Below, one piece after another: positions 32,533-39,975 of a stretch of 39,975 nt of DNA. The notes beneath the pieces were generated by a model. That model made no database searches. It saw only the letters and a list, made by a program, of their open reading frames with translations, and had not been told where the DNA came from. A program made the translations under genes and the position numbers. Origin of the DNA: Lachnospiraceae bacterium (GTDB lineage: Bacteria; Bacillota; Clostridia; Lachnospirales; Lachnospiraceae); NCBI GenBank assembly GCA_021205755.1, contig JAJPWX010000048.1:1-39975 (forward strand), read 5' to 3'. How positions within the stretch are numbered: the stretch's first letter is position 1; every line of letters begins with the position of its first letter.

Positions 32533-32594
32533 GTTACAGGTCACACCACGACCAAATCTACGTTTTCTCAGTCACTACAAGTGTGACCTGCAAC
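32533..32594. repeat. GGTCACAC palindromic repeat, copy 3
   Basis: GTTACAGGTCACAC (32533-32546) and GTGTGACCTGCAAC (32581-32594) are inverted repeats with one mismatch around a core with CAAATCTACGTT. It matches 27680-27734 in arms and core, and an end fragment at 34-55. It lies in the ylxM-ffh gap. Confidence 0.72.
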
Positions 32595-32699
32595 GGCATC
32601 CGTCCATTTAAAATCGCTTCGCGATGGGCCGGATGCCCGAAAACACTACGTTTCCACTCCGCCCCCCGCAGCAAGTGCGTGGTGCGGGTCTGACCAGTA
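32595..32699. repeat. Further hairpins in the ylxM-ffh gap
   Basis: GGCATCCG and CGGATGCC (32595-32632) close an arm that includes ATCGC-TTC-GCGAT. A CCGCA/TGCGG arm follows around 32665-32689. With the neighbouring repeat they make a mosaic of three hairpins filling the gap, resembling interspersed repeat DNA rather than gene-specific regulation. Confidence 0.55.
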
Positions 32700-32712
32700 A
32701 CCTGATTCTCTC

Positions 32713-33063
32713 TTATAACTCTTCCAGAATCTGCGCCGACAGGTTCGAAACCTGTTCAGCAAATATCTGTGCGTCCATCTCTTCGTAATGTGTGGACAGC
32801 TCCTGGATTCGCTGCGCTTTCGCCCTAATATCCAGAAAACGCTCTACCAAATGCAGCTTTGACTCGTATTCTTCCAGAATCTTACCGGAGCGCTTCACCA
32901 GATCATGCACGCCCTGTCTGCTGACGCCGAATTCCTCAGCCGCTTCCGAATACGAAAGATCATTCTGCATTACTGCCTCGTAAACTTCTCTCTGGTGCTC
33001 TGTGAGCAGTTCCCCATAAAAATCATACAGAAGCGTCTGCCGTAATACCTCGTCCATGTCCAT
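32713..33063 (-). CDS. ylxM: YlxM, SRP-associated HTH protein
   Basis: A 116-residue sigma-70 region 4-like helix-turn-helix protein (UPF0122), genetically linked to ffh. The HTH is LSYSEAAEEFGVSRQGVHDLVKRSGKILEEYESKL (about residues 33-67, read in two parts in the sequence), preceded by LLYDFYGELLTEHQREVYEAV. The C-terminal half is helical. The ATG at 33063 (or the one at 33057) is chosen over a GTG at 33066. The predicted transcription start lies only about 5 nt upstream, so the mRNA is almost leaderless. Confidence 0.92.
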   Translation of the reverse strand: MDMDEVLRQTLLYDFYGELLTEHQREVYEAVMQNDLSYSEAAEEFGVSRQGVHDLVKRSGKILEEYESKLHLVERFLDIRAKAQRIQELSTHYEEMDAQIFAEQVSNLSAQILEEL

Positions 33064-33074
33064 CACCGCCGCTT

Positions 33075-33103
33075 ACTATACACAAAAAAAATGGTCCTGT
33101 CAA
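33075..33103 (-). promoter_or_regulatory. Strong promoter of the ylxM-ffh operon
   Basis: On the minus strand a perfect TTGACA (33098-33103), 17 bp, TATAGT (33075-33080). The -35 box lies inside the 3' arm of the terminator hairpin at 33083-33131. Transcription should start near 33068. Confidence 0.85.
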
Positions 33104-33131
33104 GTATTTTTTCTTGACAGGACCATTTTTT
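33083..33131. terminator. Bidirectional terminator hairpin
   Basis: ATGGTCCTGTCAAG (33091-33104) and CTTGACAGGACCAT form a perfect 14-bp stem with an A/T-only loop. It is flanked by A8 on the left and T7 on the right and so has U-tracts on both strands. It separates ylxM from the truncated 5'-nucleotidase and overlaps the ylxM promoter. Confidence 0.88.
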
Positions 33132-33135
33132 TCTA

Positions 33136-33852
33136 TTGGCAAGCCTTTTGTTCTATGCTACGTTTGAAATTGACAGAAAAACCGAAGAGACCAACCTGGG
33201 CGACTTGATCACAGACGCAATGCTCTGGTACGTGACAAAGGATGGCGTAGACACCCTCGGAATCGCGGAAGAAAACATCGTAGCGATCACAAACGGTGGC
33301 GGCATCCGTGCAACAATTGAAGCAGGCGACATCACAATGAACGACATCAATACCGTCCTTCCGTTCGGCAACACCGTAGCAGTCGTATATGTGACCGGCG
33401 AGGTTCTCCTGGAATCCCTGGAAGCTTCCACCTACAGCACACCGGAAGCAATCGGCGCATTCCCGCAGACCTCCGGCATTGAGTTCACAGTCGACACAAC
33501 CATCGCTTACGACGAAGGCGAACAGTACGAAGGCTCCACCTACTATGGCCCGGCTTCCATCCAGCGTGTCACCATCACCTCCATCAACGGACAGGAATTC
33601 GATCCGGAAGCCACCTATGCGGTAGTAACCAACGACTTCCTGGCAGCAGGCGGCGACACCTACTACGCATTCTCAGTATCCGATGTCATGGACACAGGCG
33701 CACCGATGGATGAAGCAGTCATCGCATACATCGAAGAAAAACTCGGCGGCGTGATCACGGCAGACGCCTACGGCGAAGCCCGCGGCGACATCACCATCAT
33801 CGCAGACGAGACCGAAGCTGCGGAAGAAGAAACATTAGAACCGGCAGCTTAA
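33136..33852 (+). pseudogene. 5'-nucleotidase C-terminal domain, 5'-truncated
   Basis: Only the C-terminal substrate-binding domain of a secreted 5'-nucleotidase (5_nucleotid_C) is left: ETNLGDLITDAML, ITNGGGIRATIEAGDITMNDINTVLPFGN, TSGIEFTVD and VTNDFLAAGGDTYYAF. The metallophosphatase domain and signal peptide that should precede it are missing. The frame opens right after a terminator, with a TTG and no ribosome binding site; family similarity begins only at about codon 12. No sorting signal is seen at the C-terminus, which ends in a Glu-rich tail. The codon use is GC-ending and biased, as in a once highly expressed gene. A deletion joining this remnant to the ylxM upstream region is the likely history. 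Confidence 0.82.
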
Positions 33853-33874
33853 AAAAGCTGACATATACAGCAGA

Positions 33875-33902
33875 AAAGAGGGGCGGCAACGTCCCTCTTT
33901 TT
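33875..33902 (+). terminator. Intrinsic terminator after the 5'-nucleotidase remnant
   Basis: AAAGAGGG (33875-33882) pairs with CCCTCTTT (33893-33900), followed by further T residues. It is the original terminator of the truncated gene, about 22 nt after its stop. Confidence 0.82.
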
Positions 33903-33983
33903 ATACAATAAAAAAACTCTACTGACTTCCCTATCAGATAACATTTTCGCACACAGATGCGCACCTTTAGAGCCAAATAATCT

Positions 33984-35633
33984 TCAAAGCACTTCGATCC
34001 TGCAGTGATGGTCTTTTTTCTTCCTGTCATAGCCGATACCCACCATCCGTATCTGTCCGATATGGCGTTTTTTCTCTGCCATCTTCCCCTGAAATTTAAG
34101 GACGTATTTTCTATCCTTTATCTGCTGAATTGCTGCCTCCGGCGTATCATCAACCTTCAGTTCCAGGATGATCCCATCATCCCCCGGTCGTTCCGGATAA
34201 AAAATAAAATCAACATACCCTTCTCCTGCTTTATTTTCACGCTCTACATAATAAAAATCACGGGCGGCAAGATACACGAGGTTTACAATCGCCGTTAATT
34301 CCGTCTCATTATTGTAATCCAACAATGGAGTTTCCGTATCGTGTGCAAATTGCAGAACCTCTTCCATTGTCTTTGTATCACCCTTCAGCGTTGCCTGGAG
34401 CATCCGATCTGAAGCAACTGCCAGTCTATGGATATAGCCGAGATCCTTTTGACTGCGGATGGTCTTAGCAAACTCATCCATCAGCTCCTTGTTTGGAATG
34501 CGAACCTTCCCAGCCTCATAATTAAGAAAGCCATACACAACCATAGCAGAAAAAATCTCATCCTTCGTATCCAGATGCATGGCTGTTGCCGCAAACTCCT
34601 CTATCTTAGACGAAACAGATTCCCCCGCCACCATCAGTGCAATATCTTTCTTTACTCCGTCAACATCATTTACGATATATCTGGAAAGCTCAGAATAAGG
34701 ACCTGTGGTAGTCCAGTAACTTGACAAACAATTATTGGTCAATGCCAAAACAACCGAACGCGGATTATACAGTTTCGTTCCGCCTGCGGTACAATAGCCA
34801 TCATACCAGAGCCGTAAATCATCTCTTGTGACCACCGTTTTTTTTTCATTCTCCAGATAACGCGCATAAAGCATATCCACTTCATCATCTGAAAATCCGA
34901 AGTACTCACTGTACTTCGGCTGCGCTGCCATCGTGTATTCCAGAAAATTATTAATCGTCGACCCACTGGAATATTTAGCAATCGGAAGAACACCCGTCAT
35001 ATAGGTCAAAGCCACATACCCCGTATCTTTTGTCATAGCCGCAAGCCAGTTTATAAAACGATTCCGATCCTCATTTGTAATATAGCCCTTATGAAAAATG
35101 CAATCCCATTCATCAAACACAAGAATAAACTTCATTCTGGTCTGTGAATAAATCATACGCAGATCCTGCGTCACTGTCCCATTCTTGCGAAACTTCACAT
35201 CTGGAAATGTTTCTCTCAAATCCTCCTGAAGAATTTCCTTAACCGAAGAGATAAACTGTTCATAGCTGTCCGTTTCATTCGCAGGCTCAATAAAATTAAT
35301 ATAAATCACATCGTACTGATTCATATAATTCCGATAATCAATCTCTTCTGGCTCATCAAAATTTTCATTTGGATTTTTTGCATCATTCTTTGCAATTTTC
35401 AAGCTATCAAAAATGCAGCTACTGTCGACACCCTTACCAAAAAAAGCAGCAACCATCGCAGCCATGATTGATTTTCCAAATCGTCTTGGGCGAGTAATAC
35501 AAACATGATTATTCCCTTGCTCAACAAGAGGAATCAGTTCCCTCAGCATCTCTGTTTTGTCAACAAAATAAGGCTTTTTCGCTTCGCTTTCATATAAAGA
35601 AAAAGCGGATGCGCTATTCAGATAATACCCCAT
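33984..35633 (-). CDS. AAA-ATPase-like / DUF1703 (PD-(D/E)XK) protein
   Basis: A 549-residue protein with an N-terminal AAA-ATPase-like domain: SFGLYESEAK-type start, FVDKTEMLRELIPL, the P-loop-like RPRRFGKSIMAAMVAAFF and LVFDEWDCIF as Walker B. The C-terminal DUF1703 domain is nuclease-like, with YVDFIFYPERPGDDGIILELKV giving the D...E-x-K pattern. The family is very abundant and often multi-copy in gut Clostridia and Bacteroidetes, with unknown function; mobile-element or defence roles are suspected, not shown. It lies alone in a scarred region, next to an istB remnant. GGAGGGG precedes the ATG. Confidence 0.88.
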   Translation of the reverse strand: MGYYLNSASAFSLYESEAKKPYFVDKTEMLRELIPLVEQGNNHVCITRPRRFGKSIMAAMVAAFFGKGVDSSCIFDSLKIAKNDAKNPNENFDEPEEIDYRNYMNQYDVIYINFIEPANETDSYEQFISSVKEILQEDLRETFPDVKFRKNGTVTQDLRMIYSQTRMKFILVFDEWDCIFHKGYITNEDRNRFINWLAAMTKDTGYVALTYMTGVLPIAKYSSGSTINNFLEYTMAAQPKYSEYFGFSDDEVDMLYARYLENEKKTVVTRDDLRLWYDGYCTAGGTKLYNPRSVVLALTNNCLSSYWTTTGPYSELSRYIVNDVDGVKKDIALMVAGESVSSKIEEFAATAMHLDTKDEIFSAMVVYGFLNYEAGKVRIPNKELMDEFAKTIRSQKDLGYIHRLAVASDRMLQATLKGDTKTMEEVLQFAHDTETPLLDYNNETELTAIVNLVYLAARDFYYVERENKAGEGYVDFIFYPERPGDDGIILELKVDDTPEAAIQQIKDRKYVLKFQGKMAEKKRHIGQIRMVGIGYDRKKKDHHCRIEVL

Positions 35634-35783
35634 ATAACCTGCACCCCTCCTCTACACCTCCTGCAACATCCCGGCTTTGATCTCAAGAACATTTTCTGTG
35701 AACAAGCAAGCAACAATTCCTTTTACTGACAATTTTCCCTGTTTTAGCGCCCTCCATATTAATGCAACAGTTACACTAGAATA

Positions 35784-36315
35784 ATGCCACAAACAAAGGC
35801 ATTTGGCAAGAGGCAAATGCCTTACATCACAGATCACAGGAATATCTTCATCACTGGTGTTACCAGCAGTGGCAAGACCTATCTGGCCTATGTGTTCGAA
35901 ATAGAGGCTTGCAAGCAGCGCTATAAGACAAAGTATGTCCGTCCTCCTGACCTTCTCCTTGAACTGGAGATGGCTCGTAACGATGGGACTTACAAGAAAG
36001 TACAAGCCAAATATGTGAACCCGGTATTGCTCAGTCATCGATGAATGGCTTCTCCTTAAGCCGAATAAATCAGAGCAGCATGATATTCTGGAACTGCTTC
36101 ACAGGAGACGTAAGAAATCATCCACGATTTTCTGTTCACAGTATGATTCCAGTGGCTGGTATGATCAGCTCGGCGGGGACAACAGCCCTCTTGCGGAAGC
36201 AATCATTGACCGCATCAAGTACGATGGGTACATAGTGAACATCATCCCTATCGATCCGGCGAACTATAAGTCCATGCGGGAAGTATACGGGATGGATCCG
36301 GCATTAAGCGTGTAA
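35784..36315 (+). pseudogene. IS21-family istB remnant, truncated and frameshifted
   Basis: Part of the IstB helper ATPase of an IS21-type element. Frame 1 (from 35784) reads RNIFITGVTSSGKTYLAYVF (Walker A) and KTKYVRPPDLLLELEMARNDGTY. At about 36030 the frame shifts and similarity continues as IDEWLLLKPNKSEQHDILEL (Walker B region) and FCSQYDSSGWYDQLGGDN through PANYKSMREVYGMDPALSV, stop at 36313-36315. The N-terminal 80-90 residues and istA are absent, so it cannot transpose. A 10-bp hairpin (35796-35823) sits at its left end. Confidence 0.85.
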
Positions 36316-36445
36316 ACTCGCATAGAAACAATAGTAATTAGCGGTTTCCGTTGCTGCGGATTACGGTTTCCGGTTTTCCGGAACAGCGGTTTCACCGCAA
36401 CAGAATATTCAAACCGAAGAGATAAACTGTTCATACTAACAAAAA
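36316..36445. other. Scar between istB remnant and flippase gene
   Basis: No gene. It holds short GCGGTTTCCG-type repeats and, at 36412-36435, a 24-bp exact copy of 35241-35264, which lies inside the AAA-ATPase/DUF1703 gene. It looks like rearranged debris. Confidence 0.7.
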
Positions 36446-37903
36446 TCATTTTTGCTTTTTCAATAAACGGGCTTTGATTACAATAACGCTCTTCCACAAC
36501 TCATCTTTCGATTTCCAAAGCCAAAACACACAGAGAATAATATAAATTGCCACTCCCAAGATTATTTGCGTCAATAATGTAAGAATGGCACTACCCATCC
36601 ACTTTCCTATTAAATTGACAACAAAACACATTATCAAACCAATAATAACAAATGGCACAATATCTCTAATATATTTCTTAATAGGCAAATATTTTCTTGA
36701 ATATAAAGACTGAATTATACAAACAATAGCTTCTGCAGCAATCGTTCCCAATGAAGCACCCATTGCTCCAAAATACGGAATTAACAACGTATTCACAAGT
36801 AAATTTAATATCGCACCAGAAATCACGGAACTCTGGTAGATAAAATCATGATGATTAGGAATAAGGAACTGCGTTCTAAGCACATTTGCAAATGAAGTAA
36901 ATGGCATTGATAAAGAAAGGGCAATCAACAAGCTGTTACATTTTTTAAATTCTTCACCATAAAAAACAGGCATAAAAATATCAGCTATTCCAATAATGCC
37001 AAAAGTCATTGCAATAGAAAGGATCATAATAAAATGCATAGATGTGTCAATAGTCTTTTCAATTTTCTGCGTATCACCTTTAACTGCTAAGTTAGTCATC
37101 CGTGGAAGCATAACAGTTCCCAAAGCAGTTACAAATCCAAGTGAAATATTGATCACTTTTTCTGAATTTTCATAAAATCCAACCTGTGTGGTATTGCTAA
37201 ATATGCCAATCATTATTTTGTCCATCACTTTGTATAAGCTAACAGCAAGTGATGGAATAAACATGGAAATCAAGGAACGAAAATGCCTCGGGATCGAAGT
37301 AAAATCTGGTTTAACCAAACAGACAACTTGAGGAACAAAAAGCCACATAATTGCCTGGCTCAATGCAGTACTGATAGACAAAACTGCACAATAAACCACA
37401 ACATCACTTTCATTATGTACAAACAAAAAAATCGCAATTAATGTGAAGAATTTTAGCATCGAATTGCGTACAACTGTCATTCGAAAATTTTCCAATCCAA
37501 AAAAAAGCCAATCAACTTCTAACATTTCCCCTATAACATAAAAAATCTGAACCCATATGATTAATTTATATTTGGAAGGATATAAAAGTGCATATCCAAT
37601 ATATATAAGCAAAACAAAAAATGAAATACTAACATGTAAAAACAATAAGTCCGAAAAGGTCTGATTTAACTTTGATTGATTATCCCTAACTGCAGCTATC
37701 GAGCGGTTTCCATGAACATGAATACCAAGCTTTGCTACTAACACAAAATAAGATGCAATCGAGTATGTATATGAATAAATTCCAATACCCTCGGCTCCAA
37801 GCACACGTGAGATATAAGGACTGGTAATCATTGGTAATAAAACTCCAAGCAATTGGTACGTCACTTGGTAGATATAGTTCATTTTAAGGCTCACTTTTTT
37901 CAT
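36446..37903 (-). CDS. Wzx-like polysaccharide flippase
   Basis: A 485-residue membrane protein of the MOP (MATE/Wzx) superfamily with about 12-14 hydrophobic spans. The N-terminus is typical of Wzx: YQLLGVLLPMITSPYISRVLGAEGIGIYSYTYSIA (split over the first two spans). DKIMIGIFSNTTQVGFYENSEKVI is also family-typical. It would flip lipid-linked repeat units across the membrane for capsule or other surface polysaccharide. Its ATG overlaps the stop of the CapA-like gene (ATGA). Base composition is much more AT-rich than the housekeeping genes, a sign of transfer. Confidence 0.92.
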   Translation of the reverse strand: MKKVSLKMNYIYQVTYQLLGVLLPMITSPYISRVLGAEGIGIYSYTYSIASYFVLVAKLGIHVHGNRSIAAVRDNQSKLNQTFSDLLFLHVSISFFVLLIYIGYALLYPSKYKLIIWVQIFYVIGEMLEVDWLFFGLENFRMTVVRNSMLKFFTLIAIFLFVHNESDVVVYCAVLSISTALSQAIMWLFVPQVVCLVKPDFTSIPRHFRSLISMFIPSLAVSLYKVMDKIMIGIFSNTTQVGFYENSEKVINISLGFVTALGTVMLPRMTNLAVKGDTQKIEKTIDTSMHFIMILSIAMTFGIIGIADIFMPVFYGEEFKKCNSLLIALSLSMPFTSFANVLRTQFLIPNHHDFIYQSSVISGAILNLLVNTLLIPYFGAMGASLGTIAAEAIVCIIQSLYSRKYLPIKKYIRDIVPFVIIGLIMCFVVNLIGKWMGSAILTLLTQIILGVAIYIILCVFWLWKSKDELWKSVIVIKARLLKKQK

Positions 37904-39063
37904 TTTAACTCGCCTTTCTCAATAAGACTTTCAAGTCCACATTGTAACAATTCTGAATGAGCTTCACAACGGATTGAATTATAAATGCAGAGTAACGTTT
38001 GTTGATCATAACAATGCTTCTTTATATAATTCAAATAATGTTTCTCTAGAGCAAGTTTCTTACAGACTCTCCCAAATATTGTTCGTCCATGTAGTGACAA
38101 TAGATAACTGTCAATCGCTTGCATTGATAATGTCCGATATTCATTAGCAATAAAATTCTCATCCAATAATTTTTCTGAGCGATAATAAAATCCAGAAAGA
38201 ATTTGTTCACTTTGAAAATCATTTGCTAGTCTCACTCCATATTGTTTCTTTAAAACAGGAATCCAATCGTAGCTAAATCCTTTGCTCGAAAAGATCAGTC
38301 GAATAAGGAGACCATTGGAGCAAAATTCATCCATTGACTGTCCAAACAAAAAATTCCCTTGTCCATAAACGAGCAAAGAACCATTATACATTTCAAAACA
38401 CCCTACACAATGTGTATGCTGAGCTATAACAATATCAGCTCCTTTTTCAGCAAAAAGTCGAAATCTGTCTTGAAGACCAGGAGAAGGGTAACGAAACTTT
38501 TCTTTTCCTCCATGATAAGCTACAATTAGATAATCACATTTTTCTTTTGCGAATCGAATTTCATCAAACACCGTCATTGGATTGTACGCATTCGCACCAA
38601 ATTGTCCTTCCGGTACAACAGAAAATTCGCTTTCACAACAATTATAAACACCGATCGTTAAAGAAGAGGACCTTATATAAAACACTTGACTGCGCTGGCT
38701 TTGCGTAAGTCCAACTCCAATCCAAGGAATTTTTAGTGAATCTAATACCGAAAGAGTACTTTCTACACCGTGGCCTCCATGATCGAGGATATGATTGTTT
38801 GCTAGCAAGATTAAATCGCTTTTCATAGCGACAAGTCCCTTTGCTGTTTTAACAGAAGCATCAAAAATCGGCCCATCCTTTTTTATAGGAGAAGGGGTAT
38901 CAATTAACGGGCCTTCTAGATTATAAATTCTGAAATCGGCCTGTTGAATGATTTCATTCAATTCATCACCTAATAATTCACTCATATTACCAGAGGAGAA
39001 TAAATCTTCATTATGAATCGTCGGCAAAAGGTCAGCGCTAATGATTATTTTAATTTTTTTCAT
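37900..39063 (-). CDS. CapA-like metallophosphatase-fold protein
   Basis: A 387-residue protein of the bacterial capsule synthesis CapA/PgsA family (calcineurin-like fold). Visible motifs are RIYNLEGPLID, LILLANNHILDHGG, VAYHGGKEKFRYPSPG and IVIAQHTHCVGCFEMYNGSLLVYGQGNFLF, which hold the metal-binding Asn/His residues. The early Asp motif is SADLLP. No signal peptide or membrane anchor is seen, unlike classical PgsA, so it is probably cytosolic or acts in a different role. AT-rich. It is coupled to the flippase by a 4-nt overlap and follows the ATP-grasp gene by 12 bp. Confidence 0.88.
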   Translation of the reverse strand: MKKIKIIISADLLPTIHNEDLFSSGNMSELLGDELNEIIQQADFRIYNLEGPLIDTPSPIKKDGPIFDASVKTAKGLVAMKSDLILLANNHILDHGGHGVESTLSVLDSLKIPWIGVGLTQSQRSQVFYIRSSSLTIGVYNCCESEFSVVPEGQFGANAYNPMTVFDEIRFAKEKCDYLIVAYHGGKEKFRYPSPGLQDRFRLFAEKGADIVIAQHTHCVGCFEMYNGSLLVYGQGNFLFGQSMDEFCSNGLLIRLIFSSKGFSYDWIPVLKKQYGVRLANDFQSEQILSGFYYRSEKLLDENFIANEYRTLSMQAIDSYLLSLHGRTIFGRVCKKLALEKHYLNYIKKHCYDQQTLLCIYNSIRCEAHSELLQCGLESLIEKGELK

Positions 39064-39075
39064 AATATAACACCT

Positions 39076-39960
39076 TCATATTAATACAAACTTTGGTGGA
39101 AGAATAATAGATTCACCAAGAATTCTATCATAGCCATCTGGCAACCAATGCCTGGCTCCAGATGCCGGAGTAAATGTCATTTCACCAAAATAAATTTGTT
39201 TGCTTCCAATCAAATACCAATCCACTCTCACCAAGCTGAATCCTTCAGCCAACTGACTAGACATATACACCATCTGTTCAAGCTGTTCAGGCCTAGGATC
39301 TTTGCCATCTCCTTTATTATAGTAAGAATGGTAAAAAGGCATAACATTCCAATTACAATCATAAAAAGACATTTCGCTTTGTCCAAATCTATTTTTTATA
39401 ACTTGTATAAAAACTGGAGTTCCATTAAAACAATATACTTTATAGTCTGTTAAGTATCCTGATAAATCTTCCAAATATGTTTCAGCAATAATTCGATGTG
39501 GAATATCACGATAATGTAATTCCTGACGTTCATCAAGGCCATAATAAACTTTTCTCCAATAATCAAACTTCTTTCTAGATGCATTTACGGAAAAACTATT
39601 TTTATCTGTGACAATCTGATTCATCCCACATCCATGTGACATCTTTAAAACAAACTGATCTGGAAAATGAGCAAAATCTATGTCTTCATAACACTCGTAT
39701 ATACCAATCATAGGAATCAGGACATCTTCTCCTAACTTTTCTTTCACCCAGCCACGAACAGCGTATTTATCAGCTAATTTTGTTTTGATTGGAGTAGAAT
39801 CATATAATTTCAACCACTGAATTTTTTCATTCAAGGTAGATGGATTTTTAAAATTCATTTGATATCCATGTACGCTTTCATACCAAGCGCCTAATTCTAT
39901 TTCGCGTGTATCAGGTGAAAGATTTTTATAATAGTTTTGCACTGCCAGTATCCGATCCAT
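39076..39960 (-). CDS. TupA-like ATP-grasp protein, possibly 5'-incomplete
   Basis: A TupA-like ATP-grasp protein of at least 294 residues, common in polysaccharide biosynthesis loci. Motifs: NPSTLNEKIQWLKLYD, KTKLADKYAVRGWVKEKLG, FVLKMSHGCGMNQIVTDK (ATP-grasp core) and VRVDWYLIGSKQIYFGEMTFTPASG with acidic metal ligands. TupA itself attaches glutamate or glucuronate in teichuronopeptide synthesis; the substrate here is unknown. The ATG at 39960 has only a poorly spaced GGAGA before it, and the frame is open to the window edge, so the true start may lie outside. AT-rich like its neighbours. Confidence 0.85.
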   Translation of the reverse strand: MDRILAVQNYYKNLSPDTREIELGAWYESVHGYQMNFKNPSTLNEKIQWLKLYDSTPIKTKLADKYAVRGWVKEKLGEDVLIPMIGIYECYEDIDFAHFPDQFVLKMSHGCGMNQIVTDKNSFSVNASRKKFDYWRKVYYGLDERQELHYRDIPHRIIAETYLEDLSGYLTDYKVYCFNGTPVFIQVIKNRFGQSEMSFYDCNWNVMPFYHSYYNKGDGKDPRPEQLEQMVYMSSQLAEGFSLVRVDWYLIGSKQIYFGEMTFTPASGARHWLPDGYDRILGESIILPPKFVLI

Positions 39961-39975
39961 TTCTCCACATAGTCC

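Noticed and set aside
35652-36038. Minus-strand open frame of 128 codons
   Set aside because: It is antisense to the istB remnant, whose IstB motifs are clear on the plus strand.
35784-36315. Complete IS21 element
   Set aside because: No istA, no terminal inverted repeats seen, and istB is truncated and frameshifted.

Overview
The window looks like chromosome of an acetogenic member of the Lachnospiraceae, probably Blautia or a close relative. I base this on the gene content (a Wood-Ljungdahl carbonyl-branch operon next to a clostridial rpsP-trmD-rplS-rnhB block), strong AGGAGG-type ribosome binding sites and moderate GC. The genus is an inference; no rRNA gene is present. Almost everything from 4.2 kb to the right edge is transcribed leftwards (minus strand).

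Layout. (1) 1-4.2 kb: a LacI-family repressor diverges from a three-gene ABC importer of the SsuA/SsuB/SsuC (NMT1/sulfonate/nitrate) type. Two identical inverted operator-like sites flank the shared promoter region. A 48-residue ORF with its own promoter and a bidirectional terminator follows. (2) 17.3-4.3 kb, minus strand: the carbonyl branch of the Wood-Ljungdahl pathway. In transcription order it has a His-rich nickel-binding-type protein, CooT, a CooC, CO dehydrogenase AcsA/CooS, a second CooC, a stand-alone degenerate copy of the CooS C-terminal domain, acetyl-CoA synthase AcsB, the corrinoid protein subunits AcsD and AcsC, methyltransferase AcsE, and the corrinoid reactivase AcsV. Nickel handling and insertion, the CODH/ACS enzyme, the methyl carrier, its methyl donor enzyme and its reductive repair enzyme are therefore made together. 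Formate and methylene-THF steps are not in the window.

(3) 25.5-17.6 kb: housekeeping genes gpsA, plsY, der, a DUF512 radical-SAM-like protein, a long-form prs with a good promoter, pgeF, yraN and rnhB. (4) 33.1-25.5 kb: the conserved ylxM-ffh-rpsP-khpA-rimM-trmD-rplS block, then three type I signal peptidase genes around the ribosome-assembly GTPase ylqF. (5) 33.1-36.4 kb: a scarred region with a 5'-truncated 5'-nucleotidase, an AAA-ATPase/DUF1703 protein and a frameshifted IS21 istB remnant. (6) 36.4-40 kb: an AT-rich, laterally acquired-looking polysaccharide locus (TupA-like ATP-grasp, CapA-like protein, Wzx-like flippase) that continues past the window.

The most notable signals are in the acs operon. 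They are a cysteine-less CODH C-terminal-domain paralogue; a His-rich protein with the reverse domain order of CooJ; a 122-nt RNA between acsB and acsD that folds as a four-way junction with no linker bases; and a structured leader ending in a strong intrinsic terminator just before acsV. Several short palindromic repeats recur between genes, one of them repeatedly just after stop codons.
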